From UBA6107 sp964459385 (GTDB taxonomy: Bacteria; Chloroflexota; Anaerolineae; Anaerolineales; Anaerolineaceae), in contig CAYWLG010000004.1 of NCBI GenBank assembly GCA_964459385.1, forward strand, positions 62,001 through 126,000: a stretch of 64,000 nucleotides of DNA. Direction: 5' to 3'. Shown here piece after piece: positions 40,935 to 49,563 of the stretch (its first letter is position 1; every line of letters starts with the position of its first letter). The position numbers were made by a program, and so were the translations under genes. The notes under the pieces were generated by a model. The model made no database searches, was not told the origin of the DNA, and was given only the letters and a program-made list of their open reading frames with translations.

Positions 40935-41524
40935 TTTTTACTCCTCTGTATCGCAGATAAGATCGAATTTAAATTGGATTCAGTGATCATTTGCCAGTCT
41001 TTTTCAGGTTCAAGCATGCTTTGCAAGATCGAACCCATCGCGAAAGACATCAGCAGCCTGGACGTTTCTTTAGAATTGGTTGATTCATCAAAACTGCCTT
41101 CCTGAACCCCTTTTTCTATCAGGTGTTGAAAATAGTTTAAAAAGTGAAAATAGGGTGCGAGCGTGCGTTTCGAAACACTCTCATCGCGCATGGATTGCAT
41201 CCAGAATTCAAGGAAAAGGGGGATTTTTTCGGATTCTGAAAAAATATCTTTCAGTGAGGCAGCCATTTGTTGAATTTGCTGGGGAACGCTTAACTCTGAA
41301 TCCTCAATCAAACGAAACCGTGACTCAAGGGCCTCAATCCACTCGTCCAAAATTGTCAGAAAGACGTCGTGTTTGCTGGGGAAATGGTGATAAAAAGCGC
41401 CTTTGCTTATGCTTGCTTCTTCACAGATTTGGGCAACACCTGTGGTGTCATATCCGTTCTGCAAAAATAGATGGAAAGAAGTGTTCAGTATTTTTGATCT
41501 TGTTTGCTGACTGCGATCTTGCAT
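40931..41524 (-). CDS. TetR-family transcriptional regulator
   Basis: 197 residues. The N-terminal HTH reads TRSKILNTSFHLFLQNGYDT then ISKGAFYHHFPSKHDVF, the classical TetR pattern; the helical C-terminal two thirds would bind a ligand. GGAGAGG lies before the ATG at 41524. It heads an operon with two oxidoreductases, so they are likely its targets, induced by their substrate. A candidate operator lies 18 bases upstream. Confidence 0.92.
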   Translation of the reverse strand: MQDRSQQTRSKILNTSFHLFLQNGYDTTGVAQICEEASISKGAFYHHFPSKHDVFLTILDEWIEALESRFRLIEDSELSVPQQIQQMAASLKDIFSESEKIPLFLEFWMQSMRDESVSKRTLAPYFHFLNYFQHLIEKGVQEGSFDESTNSKETSRLLMSFAMGSILQSMLEPEKDWQMITESNLNSILSAIQRSKK

Positions 41525-41541
41525 AAACCTCTCCAAATAAA

Positions 41542-41555
41542 ACCGACCGATCAGT
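41542..41555. promoter_or_regulatory. Candidate TetR operator
   Basis: ACCGACCGATCAGT is a near-palindrome (10 of 14 positions symmetric) of the form seen at many TetR-family sites. It lies 18 bases before the tetR start and just downstream of a TAATAT -10-like box. Confidence 0.55.
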
Positions 41556-41613
41556 CTGATATTACGCGCTAGAGGATATATGCGGATGTGTCTTTAGATA
41601 GATTGAAGGTCAC

Positions 41614-41643
41614 AAAAAAATAGCCGGGCGTCATGCCCGGCTA
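41614..41643 (-). terminator. Terminator after hpf
   Basis: Perfect 9-bp stem TAGCCGGGC / GCCCGGCTA with a 5-base loop; on the minus strand it runs into seven T residues. It ends the long pilus-comF-hpf transcript. Confidence 0.92.
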
Positions 41644-41661
41644 CGAGAGAGCTGCAAAAAA

Positions 41662-42222
41662 TTATCCGATCTTTGGTTCGATCAAGCCGTAATCGCCGTC
41701 GTGCCGTTTATAAAGCACATTGATCGAGCTTGTGTTCACATTGTAAAAAATGAAGAAATCCTCATGCCCCAGCAAAGCCATCTGTTCGATTGCTTCCATT
41801 TCGTCCATTGGCACAAGGGTAAAGGATTTGCGCCGCACGATAGCTGTCTTGGTCTCTGTTTCAATGGTTTCTGGTTCAGAGGTGGCCTCAGAAATTGATA
41901 CTCCGGTGCTGCGACCGCGATTTCGTTTGCCTTTGAAGCGCTCGATCTGGCGCTGCATCTTATCGGCAGCTTTGTCGATCGCGGTCATCATATCGGCGTC
42001 TCGCTCTTCGGTGCGCAAAATAAAGCCCTTGCCAACAAGTGTTAATTGCGCAACTTCACGATCTTGCTTGTTGCGCAGCATTTTGGCGGTTGCCAAGTCT
42101 ACTTGAATTTCTTCAACCTCAGGGAGAATTCTTTCCAGACGATCTGCTTTTTTGTTCACATACTCTTCAATTTGTTCACCCAGGTGCATGTTCTTTACTG
42201 TGATTTCAACTTTTTGAGCCAT
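41662..42222 (-). CDS. hpf: Ribosome hibernation promoting factor, long form
   Basis: 186 residues. The N-terminal HPF/RaiA domain (VEITVKNMHLGEQIEEYVNK to DKAADKMQRQIERFKGKR) is joined by a variable linker to the C-terminal dimerisation domain (RKSFTLVPMDEMEAIEQM to INVLYKRHDGDYGLIEPKIG). Long HPF alone pairs two 70S ribosomes into 100S dimers in stationary phase. GAGGAGG precedes the ATG. It lies 50 bases after comF on the same strand. Confidence 0.95.
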   Translation of the reverse strand: MAQKVEITVKNMHLGEQIEEYVNKKADRLERILPEVEEIQVDLATAKMLRNKQDREVAQLTLVGKGFILRTEERDADMMTAIDKAADKMQRQIERFKGKRNRGRSTGVSISEATSEPETIETETKTAIVRRKSFTLVPMDEMEAIEQMALLGHEDFFIFYNVNTSSINVLYKRHDGDYGLIEPKIG

Positions 42223-42272
42223 TGTTTCCTCCTCGATATTAGGTTGGATGAATTGGAAAGGAGCTTAAAAGT

Positions 42273-42995
42273 CTACTGGTGATATTTGGGCGTTTTTGCT
42301 ACGGTGATGCAGTATATCCTTTCACAGCCAGATTGTCGTAGCGCTGTCGAACATGAATTAATTGTCGCGCCCGTCGTCGTTACATCGTCCACCAATAATA
42401 CTTTCTTATGATTAAGTGTAGCAGAATTTCCTTGGAATGCATTATGCAAATTCTTAAATCTTTCTGGCGCAGAGAGATCCACTTGCGATTTTGTTTCTCT
42501 GGTACGTTGCAAGTGCTTGTCTGAGTACTCTTTTTGCATGGCTAGCGCGACCGGATAAGCGATCAGCCCTGCTTGGTTATATCCTCTATCATGCAGGTGC
42601 TGCTGACTGATGGGCACGGGCAGCACCAGATCAAACTCCCAGTTCAGTTCCTTTAGCATCGTGATCAAAAATTCCGCCAGAGTGTCAGCCAGCAAAAGGT
42701 CATTATTGTATTTTAAATGATGGATTGCCTCGCGCACCGGCCCGGCATACTCACAGTATGAACGCAAGGCTGTGTAGGGCGGGGGCGACTCCTGACATGT
42801 ATCACAAGGCGCCTCTCTTTGCGAGGGATTGCCGCAAATTGGACAAATATTTTTACCGATCTTTTGTATCTGATCCCGGCAAGTGTCGCATAAACGAACA
42901 CCTCCCTGGCCGCAGCCGGCACAGGAAGGTGGGTAAATAATATCGAGCGTTTTCCAGATGGAATGATATAGGCGGTAACTCAGCAGAGAGCCCAT
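42273..42995 (-). CDS. comF: ComF family protein (zinc ribbon and phosphoribosyltransferase domains)
   Basis: 240 residues. Two zinc-ribbon CxxC pairs in the N-terminal part (SCAGCGQGG, RLCDTCRDQ) and further pairs (ICPICGNP, CDTCQESPP), then a phosphoribosyltransferase domain with KVLLVDDVTTTGATINSC. ComF acts in DNA uptake for transformation in competent bacteria. It begins 11 bases after the Tad gene tadC, which fits a link between pili and DNA uptake, though no other com gene is in the window. Confidence 0.9.
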   Translation of the reverse strand: MGSLLSYRLYHSIWKTLDIIYPPSCAGCGQGGVRLCDTCRDQIQKIGKNICPICGNPSQREAPCDTCQESPPPYTALRSYCEYAGPVREAIHHLKYNNDLLLADTLAEFLITMLKELNWEFDLVLPVPISQQHLHDRGYNQAGLIAYPVALAMQKEYSDKHLQRTRETKSQVDLSAPERFKNLHNAFQGNSATLNHKKVLLVDDVTTTGATINSCSTALRQSGCERIYCITVAKTPKYHQ

Positions 42996-43006
42996 TAAAA
43001 CATCTT

Positions 43007-43951
43007 CTAAAAACCCAAGATTCCTGCACTCATCACTTGTAACACGGCTGGGGTAAATAGAATGAGCATTAAAGACGGAAAAATGAGCAAAACCATTGGA
43101 ATTAACATTTTAATTGGCGCCTTATGGGCTTCTTCTTCGGCTAATTGCCGTCGCTTGACGCGCATCTGATCAGCCTGGATCCGAAGTACTTTTGCCATAC
43201 TAACACCAAGCATTTCACTTTGAATAACAACGGCAACAAAACTGGTCATTTCAGAAATGTCAATATTTTGAGCCATGTCACGCAGTGCCTCACGACGCAA
43301 CTTGCCAAGTTGGATCTCTTGAATCACCCTACCAAAAGCAGCCGATAAAGGCGATTCCCATTTTTGAGCGACTTTAACCATTGCTTGATCGAAACCTAAC
43401 CCTGCCTCAACACAAATTGTTAACAAGTCAAGCGCATCTGGTAATGATTTTCGAATACTTTTTTGTCTAGCTGTAATTTTTGTTGATAAGTTCAATTGAG
43501 GTAGATAAAAGCCAAGAGCAACAGCAACCAAGGTTAATAAAAACTTTTGTCCAATGGGAGTGGTTTTCATAACAAAAACATCAAGAAGAATGACTACTAG
43601 GCCAAAGCCAACAGCCATCATAAACTGTGAAGACAAAAAAGTGGAAGGATCCATTCGAGAAGGGCTACCGGCCAGTTCCAGTTTACGTGCAATGGAATTT
43701 AGCCAGTTTTGGGGTGTAAACCGAAGGGCAATTTCACCTAATTTTCTTGCTATTGGCAGAATGACACGCTCTGTAAAGGGTTGAGACATCTCAAGCTTTT
43801 CAAGATCCACCAATTCTGATGACTGTGAAAAAGCTTCAAGACGTTCCGCAATCATTTGATCAGATTCGGCCTGAGGGTTTCGAATACCAACTACGACCAA
43901 GATAGTCGCGATACTGACAATTACACCAATTGCAATTAGTATTGCAGCCAT
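43007..43951 (-). CDS. Tad pilus inner-membrane protein TadC (type II secretion F domain)
   Basis: 314 residues. An N-terminal membrane helix, two more in the middle, a GspF/T2SSF cytoplasmic domain (LPDALDLLTICVEAGLGFDQ, then SVAKVLRIQADQ-like SMAKVLRIQADQMRVKRR) and a C-terminal helix (IKMLIPMVLLIFPSLMLILF). With TadB it forms the membrane platform of the Flp pilus. GGAGAT precedes the ATG; 10 bases follow tadB. Confidence 0.92.
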   Translation of the reverse strand: MAAILIAIGVIVSIATILVVVGIRNPQAESDQMIAERLEAFSQSSELVDLEKLEMSQPFTERVILPIARKLGEIALRFTPQNWLNSIARKLELAGSPSRMDPSTFLSSQFMMAVGFGLVVILLDVFVMKTTPIGQKFLLTLVAVALGFYLPQLNLSTKITARQKSIRKSLPDALDLLTICVEAGLGFDQAMVKVAQKWESPLSAAFGRVIQEIQLGKLRREALRDMAQNIDISEMTSFVAVVIQSEMLGVSMAKVLRIQADQMRVKRRQLAEEEAHKAPIKMLIPMVLLIFPSLMLILFTPAVLQVMSAGILGF

Positions 43952-43961
43952 ATTATCTCCA

Positions 43962-44936
43962 CTAAACTTCGATGGTTGCCATTTTCTGCATCACGAAATA
44001 GCCGACAACGATTAACAGTACGGCACCACCAATGGCAATATACCCACATGGAATATTTGCATTCGCTTCTGGGTCCACCAGAGTCATGATATATGTTTTG
44101 TTCAGGACATAAAGGAGAAGAGAAACGCCGATTGGCATAACTGAAAGGAATTTTCCTGAATACATCATCTGGGAAGTGAGCACTCGAATTTCACCCTTTA
44201 ATTTCACGCGATCACGAATTGTGTGAGAAATCGTTTCAAGGATTTCGGCGAGATTACCACCAACTTCTCTTTGCACGTTCATGGCAGTGATAACCAAATC
44301 AAGGTCATCACTAGGAATGCGCCTCAATAAGTTATCCAAAGCTTTTTCAGTTGGAACCCCTAATTGAATTTCTTGTACCACACGTCTGAACTCGTCACTG
44401 ATCGGGGCGGGCAGCTCTTTACTGACCGCTTCCATAGCCTGCAAGGTCGAGAAGCCGGCGCGGAGGCCATTGACCATTAAGCTTAACATATCGGCTAACT
44501 GATCATTAAACTTTATTAGCCGTCGTGTTTGCTGGTTTCTTACATACATTCCAGGTAAAAATGTCCCAAAAACGAGTCCTGCAGCACCAAGTAGAAGGGA
44601 ATTTTGTCCAAGAAAATATCCAAGCACGGCGACCAAAAATGAACTGATCGCCATTAGTCCTACATATTCCCCTGGCTTAAATTTAAGGTCCGCTCTGGCA
44701 AGATCTCTGGCAATTCTGTCGCCGTATGAAGATTTTTCAACCCTCTTGGTTAACCAATCGGTTACCGGTGATTGTGCGACTTTCTTTTGATCAACAGGAG
44801 CTATCTCCGGTTCAATATAATCACCAATGCGTTCTTCTTCTTCAGACCTTTGCCCGGAAATGGTAAAGTAAATTCCGACACCGATCAAAATCAGAATGAA
44901 AACGCCGCCTAACCAGAGTATCAGAGTGGGATTCAT
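43962..44936 (-). CDS. Tad pilus inner-membrane protein TadB (type II secretion F domain)
   Basis: 324 residues. N-terminal membrane helix (LILWLGGVFILILIGVGIYF), paired helices around 90-135, the F domain (NDQLADMLSLMVNGLRAGFS, VVQEIQLGVPTEKALDNLLR, NVQREVGGNLAEILETISHT) and C-terminal helices. The NVQREVGGNLAEIL element is typical of TadB. It is 10 bases downstream of the ATPase gene. Confidence 0.93.
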   Translation of the reverse strand: MNPTLILWLGGVFILILIGVGIYFTISGQRSEEEERIGDYIEPEIAPVDQKKVAQSPVTDWLTKRVEKSSYGDRIARDLARADLKFKPGEYVGLMAISSFLVAVLGYFLGQNSLLLGAAGLVFGTFLPGMYVRNQQTRRLIKFNDQLADMLSLMVNGLRAGFSTLQAMEAVSKELPAPISDEFRRVVQEIQLGVPTEKALDNLLRRIPSDDLDLVITAMNVQREVGGNLAEILETISHTIRDRVKLKGEIRVLTSQMMYSGKFLSVMPIGVSLLLYVLNKTYIMTLVDPEANANIPCGYIAIGGAVLLIVVGYFVMQKMATIEV

Positions 44937-44946
44937 GAAAAGCTCT

Positions 44947-46392
44947 CTATCTCTTCACGCCAATTCCAAAAACAGATTGCGGAAGGTGAATGCCGGCCGC
45001 TTCGATCTTGGGCATAAATTTTGGACGAAGGCCTGTGGCTCTCATGCGGCCCACCACTTTGTTATTTTCGTAACCAACTTGTTCAAACACGAAGAGATCC
45101 GTCATTGTGATGACATCTCCTTCCATGCCAGAAACTTCAGTGATGTAAGTGACTTTACGTGTACCATCGCGCATACGTTCTTGATGAACTACGAGCTGAA
45201 TTGCCGAACTGACCTGTTCACGGATGGCACGAACGGGCATGTCCATACCCGCCATCAGGGTCATCGTTTCCAAACGGGCCAGGGTATCGCGCGGACTGTT
45301 CGAGTGCAATGTGGTCATGGAGCCATCATGGCCGGTGTTCATAGCCTGTAACATGTCAAGCGCAGCAGCGTCACGAATTTCGCCGACGATAATACGATCA
45401 GGGCGCATACGCAAGGCATTGACCACAAGGTCTCGAATGGTAATTTCACCTTTTCCTTCAATATTGGAAGGCCGTGATTCAAGCGTAACCACATGGTCTT
45501 GTCGAAGTTGAAGTTCTGCAGCGTTTTCGATTGTGACGATACGCTCATCAGAAGGGATAAAGCTTGAAAGGACGTTTAATAGAGTGGTTTTACCAGAACC
45601 GGTACCACCTGAAATGACAATGTTCAATCGGGCTTTTACGCAGGCGTCCAGAAAAGTCAACGCTTCTGGCGTAATGGAGCCAAACTGAATGAGTTGATCC
45701 ACCGAAATAGGGGTTTTTGAGAATTTACGGATGGTCAGCACTGGTCCAACAAGCGATATTGGTGGGATGATTGCGTTGACACGAGAACCGTCTGGCAAAC
45801 GGGCATCCACATAGGGGCTTGACTCATCAATACGGCGCCCCAGTGGGGCCACGATTCTTTCGATGATACGCATCACATGTTCATTATTCTCGAAGGAAAG
45901 AGGAACTTTTTGCAGCTTGCCTCTTCTTTCAACATAAAGATTTTTTGCCCCATTGACCATGATCTCGGTGACGGTGTCGTCTTCAAGTAGAGGCTGAAGC
46001 GGGCCAAATCCTAAAATTTCTGCGGCAATTTGTTCAAACAGGCGGGATTTTTCGGAGCGTGACAGAATGAAATTCTCTTCGATCAATATTTGGTCAAAGA
46101 GGTCCTGAATTGTCTTACGAACTTCAGCCACCTGGGTGACATCCACACTGGGGTCAAGTTCCGACAGCAGCTTGGTTTGTACTCGGGTTTTTAGATCTTG
46201 ATAGGTGTCCTGGCTGGCCTGTCCGGGGTTTGAAATGATCCTTCGCTGGGATTGTAAAGGATTGGTGGGGTTTCCGCCGCTATACTGCTGTTGAAAGGGT
46301 GAATTTCCATTCGTAGTGTTTGGGGCAGGTGGTTGCTGGCTGTTTTGGGAATTCCCTTGGTCGCCAGATTGTATTCTTCTTAAAATCGACAT
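44947..46392 (-). CDS. Tad pilus assembly ATPase (CpaF/TadA)
   Basis: 481 residues. A glutamine/asparagine-rich N-terminal tail (1-60) precedes the secretion ATPase. Motifs: Walker A ISGGTGSGKTTLLNVL, Asp box ERIVTIENAAELQL, Walker B MRPDRIIVGEIRDAAALDML, His box AMNTGHDGSMTTLHSNSPRD. It powers pilin polymerisation and possibly retraction. Only a weak ribosome site is visible; the gap to the CpaE-like gene is 30 bases. Confidence 0.95.
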   Translation of the reverse strand: MSILRRIQSGDQGNSQNSQQPPAPNTTNGNSPFQQQYSGGNPTNPLQSQRRIISNPGQASQDTYQDLKTRVQTKLLSELDPSVDVTQVAEVRKTIQDLFDQILIEENFILSRSEKSRLFEQIAAEILGFGPLQPLLEDDTVTEIMVNGAKNLYVERRGKLQKVPLSFENNEHVMRIIERIVAPLGRRIDESSPYVDARLPDGSRVNAIIPPISLVGPVLTIRKFSKTPISVDQLIQFGSITPEALTFLDACVKARLNIVISGGTGSGKTTLLNVLSSFIPSDERIVTIENAAELQLRQDHVVTLESRPSNIEGKGEITIRDLVVNALRMRPDRIIVGEIRDAAALDMLQAMNTGHDGSMTTLHSNSPRDTLARLETMTLMAGMDMPVRAIREQVSSAIQLVVHQERMRDGTRKVTYITEVSGMEGDVITMTDLFVFEQVGYENNKVVGRMRATGLRPKFMPKIEAAGIHLPQSVFGIGVKR

Positions 46393-46422
46393 TAGTATCG
46401 TTCCAGTCTAGAAAAGTTCGTC

Positions 46423-47637
46423 TTATTCTGTTTCGTTCAATTTCTTGATTTTTTCGCGCAGGTGGTCCGCCAGGGCAACGACCGACTTGGCAGCAGGAAT
46501 GCCTTTGTTATCTATCATAAAGGGAATGCCACGGTTGACAGAGTAGCTGACGGCTCGATCTTCGTAAGGAATCGCAACGATGACTGGTTGTTTCAGGCTT
46601 TCTCCTACACGCTCGGGTGAAATGGAAATGCGTTTATCATATCGATTCATCACAAACACGATACGGTCTCGGCCAATGCCAGAGGCGTCGGCCAGAGAAA
46701 GAAATTGATTGGTGTTCTTGATGGCGGGGATGTCCTGAATGGTGATTAAGACAATGAAATCCGCAATATCCAGACAGTTTTGCGCGACTTCGGTCAGGTA
46801 AGCAGAGGTATCTACGATCACGTAGTCATAGAGGTTTTGCAGAAATTGCAAGATTTTTGCAAAAGGTTCCCCGATGCCGGCGTCAACAAATTGGCTGCTG
46901 TTGGGGGCGCCAAGGATATCAATGCCGGTAGCTTTATTCTTGATCATTACGTCATCAATGATTTCGGGATCCAGTTCTGATATCCGATCAATTAAATCCA
47001 ATGCGCTGTTTTTGCCATGTTCGTTAAAAAAAACAGACACGTCGCCAAACATGAGGTTGGAATCTACCAGTGCCACTTTGTGAGAGGCATCTTTCAGGCT
47101 GACGGCCAAGTTGGTGGCGATGGTGGTTGTGCCGCTTCCACCTTTGGGGCTGTAGGTCACAATGATCTTGCCGTTAACCTGGGAGATGTATCCGGGAATA
47201 GCCGGATTGAGCGGGCCGGTGGCGTTGTAGACAGCAGTAAGTTTATTCTTTTCGTCTTTTGCCATTGTGCCGGCACGACGAATGGCAGAGGTCAATTCGT
47301 CGATCATCGGAGGCTTGGTCAAAAAGTCACGCGCACCCGCCAGCATCGCGCGCCGCATATAATTGGCATCGCTCTGAACCGAGAGAATGACCACTTGAAT
47401 GTAGGGAATCTTTTTGCGGATATTTTCAGTTGCCGTGATGCCATCCATATCCGGCATATTGATGTCCATGACGATAACATCTGGCTTCAGTTTTTGTGCC
47501 AGATCAATCGCTTCGAGGCCGGTTTTTGCGGTTCCCACTACCTCGATATTGGAATCAAATTGAAGCATTCGCAGGATCATCTCACGCGATTCATCGGTAT
47601 CGTCTACGACTGCAACTAGTATTTTTTCCTGCGGCAC
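46423..47637 (-). CDS. CpaE/TadZ-like protein: receiver domain plus MinD-type ATPase
   Basis: 404 residues. Residues 1-125 form a receiver domain with the phosphorylation aspartate in VIVMDINMPDMDGITATENI; residues about 145-404 are a ParA/MinD ATPase with deviant Walker A SPKGGSGTTTIATNLA, in which the usual catalytic lysine position is threonine (as in other CpaE/TadZ). It places the pilus machine at a site in the cell. GTG start with GGAG upstream. Confidence 0.93.
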   Translation of the reverse strand: MPQEKILVAVVDDTDESREMILRMLQFDSNIEVVGTAKTGLEAIDLAQKLKPDVIVMDINMPDMDGITATENIRKKIPYIQVVILSVQSDANYMRRAMLAGARDFLTKPPMIDELTSAIRRAGTMAKDEKNKLTAVYNATGPLNPAIPGYISQVNGKIIVTYSPKGGSGTTTIATNLAVSLKDASHKVALVDSNLMFGDVSVFFNEHGKNSALDLIDRISELDPEIIDDVMIKNKATGIDILGAPNSSQFVDAGIGEPFAKILQFLQNLYDYVIVDTSAYLTEVAQNCLDIADFIVLITIQDIPAIKNTNQFLSLADASGIGRDRIVFVMNRYDKRISISPERVGESLKQPVIVAIPYEDRAVSYSVNRGIPFMIDNKGIPAAKSVVALADHLREKIKKLNETE

Positions 47638-47679
47638 GTTGTTTTCTCCGGCGGTTAAAAGTTCTTTGAACGGCTCAGC

Positions 47680-48774
47680 TTAAGGCTGAACAACGTAATC
47701 ATTAAAAGTAGGGAAGAGAAGAGAATCAACCCTGGGTTCGGTGGCGTAAGGCAATTTCACTGGTGTAGGGATATTCTTGGCGTCCATCACATACTGCAGG
47801 GTGACCGGGTCAGTGGTGATTACACTCGTATCTCCCGCGCCACGCAGCGCCATTGAAAGCGTAGTGCCAGACAGCGCCAGATAGTTCAAGATCACTGTGT
47901 CTTGGGGTGAGACGATCAGGGTAGCAGAACCCGGATAGGTGATTTGGGAGGCTCCACTATCTTGTACCGTTGCCATAACAACCGGTGTGGCCTGAGCACT
48001 TTCAGCAGTGCTGGTAAGCGGGAAGTAGCCGATATTCAATACCTCAGCATCCTGAATGATCGTTTGGCAGACCAGGCGGCTGCGCTGGGCTTCAGAGGGA
48101 AGCACGTAAAGTGGATCATTGGTCGTGGTTTCAAGTTCGTAACGCCCTTTAGAGGACTCCGTGCCATTGACTACCATTGAATTGGTTGGAGCCCCATCTT
48201 TTTCGATCGGGTAACCATCTGTAAAAGTGATCCCGGTCCGGTTTGGCAAGATTGTCTGGAAGTTGGTATCGATATCTACCATTAACATACATCCCACCAC
48301 CATGACATGATCCCCTTTTTGGGGCGCATACGATACGGCGGTCTCCGGGCTAATAGCGATGGAATAGGCGGTCATCCCACTGGGCACATCAAACGAAGCC
48401 AGTGAACCTTCGCCAGAGTGAACGACCATGCTTGTGGTAAGCGGAACGCCGGCATCAATTGTGTATTTGGCTTTTGTGCCCACCGCATCTTCAATGCTTT
48501 CAAAGAAGGTGCCCTCAGGCATTTGATTTTTTGGGTATTCGATCGTAGTCAGATAATCATTGGTGATCACAGTGCCTCTTTGAATTGTTTGTGAGGCAAC
48601 CACGATTTCTACGAGTTGAACATTTGGGGTCTCTGTAGGTGCAGGAGCAGCATTATTTTGTGTGTTTCGTTGCGAATTGCCAGTGAGCAGCATGTAAACA
48701 AGCACTACACCGACAATAGCGATGAGGGCGATGATAATGATGATCCGTCCGCTTCTCTTTTTTCCAGCAGCCAT
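47680..48774 (-). CDS. Flp pilus assembly protein CpaB/RcpC-like, SAF domain
   Basis: 364 residues. A membrane anchor (IIIIIALIAIVGVVLVYMLL) precedes a SAF domain (IVVASQTIQRGTVITNDYLT) and an extracytoplasmic region with the RcpC-type PEGTFFESIEDAVGTKAKYT. A proline-, threonine-rich spacer separates anchor and domain. In diderms CpaB meets a secretin; none is found here, which fits a monoderm envelope. AGGAGG precedes the ATG; this is the first gene of the assembly operon. Confidence 0.9.
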   Translation of the reverse strand: MAAGKKRSGRIIIIIALIAIVGVVLVYMLLTGNSQRNTQNNAAPAPTETPNVQLVEIVVASQTIQRGTVITNDYLTTIEYPKNQMPEGTFFESIEDAVGTKAKYTIDAGVPLTTSMVVHSGEGSLASFDVPSGMTAYSIAISPETAVSYAPQKGDHVMVVGCMLMVDIDTNFQTILPNRTGITFTDGYPIEKDGAPTNSMVVNGTESSKGRYELETTTNDPLYVLPSEAQRSRLVCQTIIQDAEVLNIGYFPLTSTAESAQATPVVMATVQDSGASQITYPGSATLIVSPQDTVILNYLALSGTTLSMALRGAGDTSVITTDPVTLQYVMDAKNIPTPVKLPYATEPRVDSLLFPTFNDYVVQP

Positions 48775-48817
48775 ATTTTCCTCCTGCTTAACCTTTTCTT
48801 AAAAATAAGACAAATTT

Positions 48818-48844
48818 ATTATACGGCAACAAAAACCAATTCAA
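48818..48844 (-). promoter_or_regulatory. Promoter of the Tad assembly operon
   Basis: Minus-strand TATAAT (48818-48823) with TTGAAT (48839-48844) at 15 bases, about 43 bases before the CpaB-like start. It lies downstream of the pilin terminator. Confidence 0.5.
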
Positions 48845-48892
48845 GCACGTTTCAGCCTTACAAATAAGAAAGGCGTCAGCCAAGGATAAGAT

Positions 48893-48927
48893 AAAAAAAG
48901 AAGACTCGTTTGAGTCTTCTTTTTTTG
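48893..48927 (-). terminator. Terminator after the first Flp pilin gene
   Basis: Stem of up to 14 bp centred on GAAGACTC / GAGTCTTC with a GTTT loop, A tract on one side and T tract on the other. It separates the pilin transcript from the assembly genes. Confidence 0.88.
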
Positions 48928-48944
48928 TTTGCATGGCGAATCGA

Positions 48945-49100
48945 CTAGACACCGCTCAATTGAGAGCTAATGTTGCTGAAGATGCCACCGATCTGGGGTC
49001 CAAGGATCTGAAGAACAACGATTACAACAACCGCAATCAAAACAAGAATCAATGCGTATTCAATTAAACCTTGGCCTTTTTCTTTAGGTGCGAATAACAT
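48945..49100 (-). CDS. Flp-type pilin (type IVb), copy 1
   Basis: 51 residues. It begins MLFAPKEKGQGLIEYALILV, with the prepilin peptidase site most likely after Gly9, giving Glu at +5 and Tyr at +6, then a hydrophobic helix and a short tail ending in SSQLSGV. It is the major or minor fibre subunit of the Tad pilus, secreted through the TadA/B/C machine. GAGGAG lies before the ATG. It has its own promoter and terminator. The prepilin peptidase gene is not in the window. Confidence 0.92.
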   Translation of the reverse strand: MLFAPKEKGQGLIEYALILVLIAVVVIVVLQILGPQIGGIFSNISSQLSGV

Positions 49101-49140
49101 GGTTTTTTCTCCTCTCTTATGAATTGTGTTTCTTGAAAAT

Positions 49141-49168
49141 ATTATACGTCATTGCAAATTCAATTCAA
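49141..49168 (-). promoter_or_regulatory. Promoter of Flp pilin copy 1
   Basis: Minus-strand TTGAAT (49163-49168), 16-base spacer, TATAAT (49141-49146), about 40 bases before the ATG. Confidence 0.65.
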
Positions 49169-49218
49169 GTAATTTTGGGGCTAACGAGACTTACAAATTC
49201 GTTAGCCGTTAGTAAGCT

Positions 49219-49377
49219 TTATATATATGAATTAAGACGAGAGTTAATGTCACTAAACACAGAGCCGAGCCGTGGGCCAAGTATTTGAAGAACAACAATC
49301 ACAACAAGTGCAATAAAAACTAAAATTAATGCATATTCAATTAAACCCTGGCCCTTTTCTTTAGCTGTGAAGAGCAT
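49219..49377 (-). CDS. Flp-type pilin (type IVb), copy 2
   Basis: 52 residues. It begins MLFTAKEKGQGLIEYALILV and is nearly identical to copy 1 up to the end of the helix; the tail differs (LGSVFSDINSRLNSYI). Processing after Gly9 is predicted, as for copy 1. GGAGG precedes the ATG, and a good promoter lies upstream. Two pilin paralogues in tandem suggest a major and a minor pilin or a recent duplication. Confidence 0.9.
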   Translation of the reverse strand: MLFTAKEKGQGLIEYALILVFIALVVIVVLQILGPRLGSVFSDINSRLNSYI

Positions 49378-49412
49378 GATGACCTCCTTTCCTTAAAATC
49401 GGGCTTCATTTC

Positions 49413-49441
49413 ATTATATGAATTTGAGATGTTGAATACAA
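49413..49441 (-). promoter_or_regulatory. Promoter of Flp pilin copy 2
   Basis: Minus-strand TTGTAT (49436-49441), 17-base spacer, TATAAT (49413-49418), about 35 bases before the ATG. Confidence 0.7.
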
Positions 49442-49503
49442 GTAAAATTTGAATAAATCGGGCTACATTACTGCGTCTTTTTTTAAATGTTTTCGTATAT
49501 AAA

Positions 49504-49533
49504 TAGTGAAAAACAAATAAAGTTCGCTATAAT
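49504..49533 (+). promoter_or_regulatory. Promoter of the gene at 49564
   Basis: TATAAT (49528-49533) with TAGTGA (49504-49509) 18 bases upstream; GGAGG follows before the ATG. Confidence 0.45.
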
Positions 49534-49563
49534 TTAGTAAAGAAAAATGGATGGAGGAAAGCC

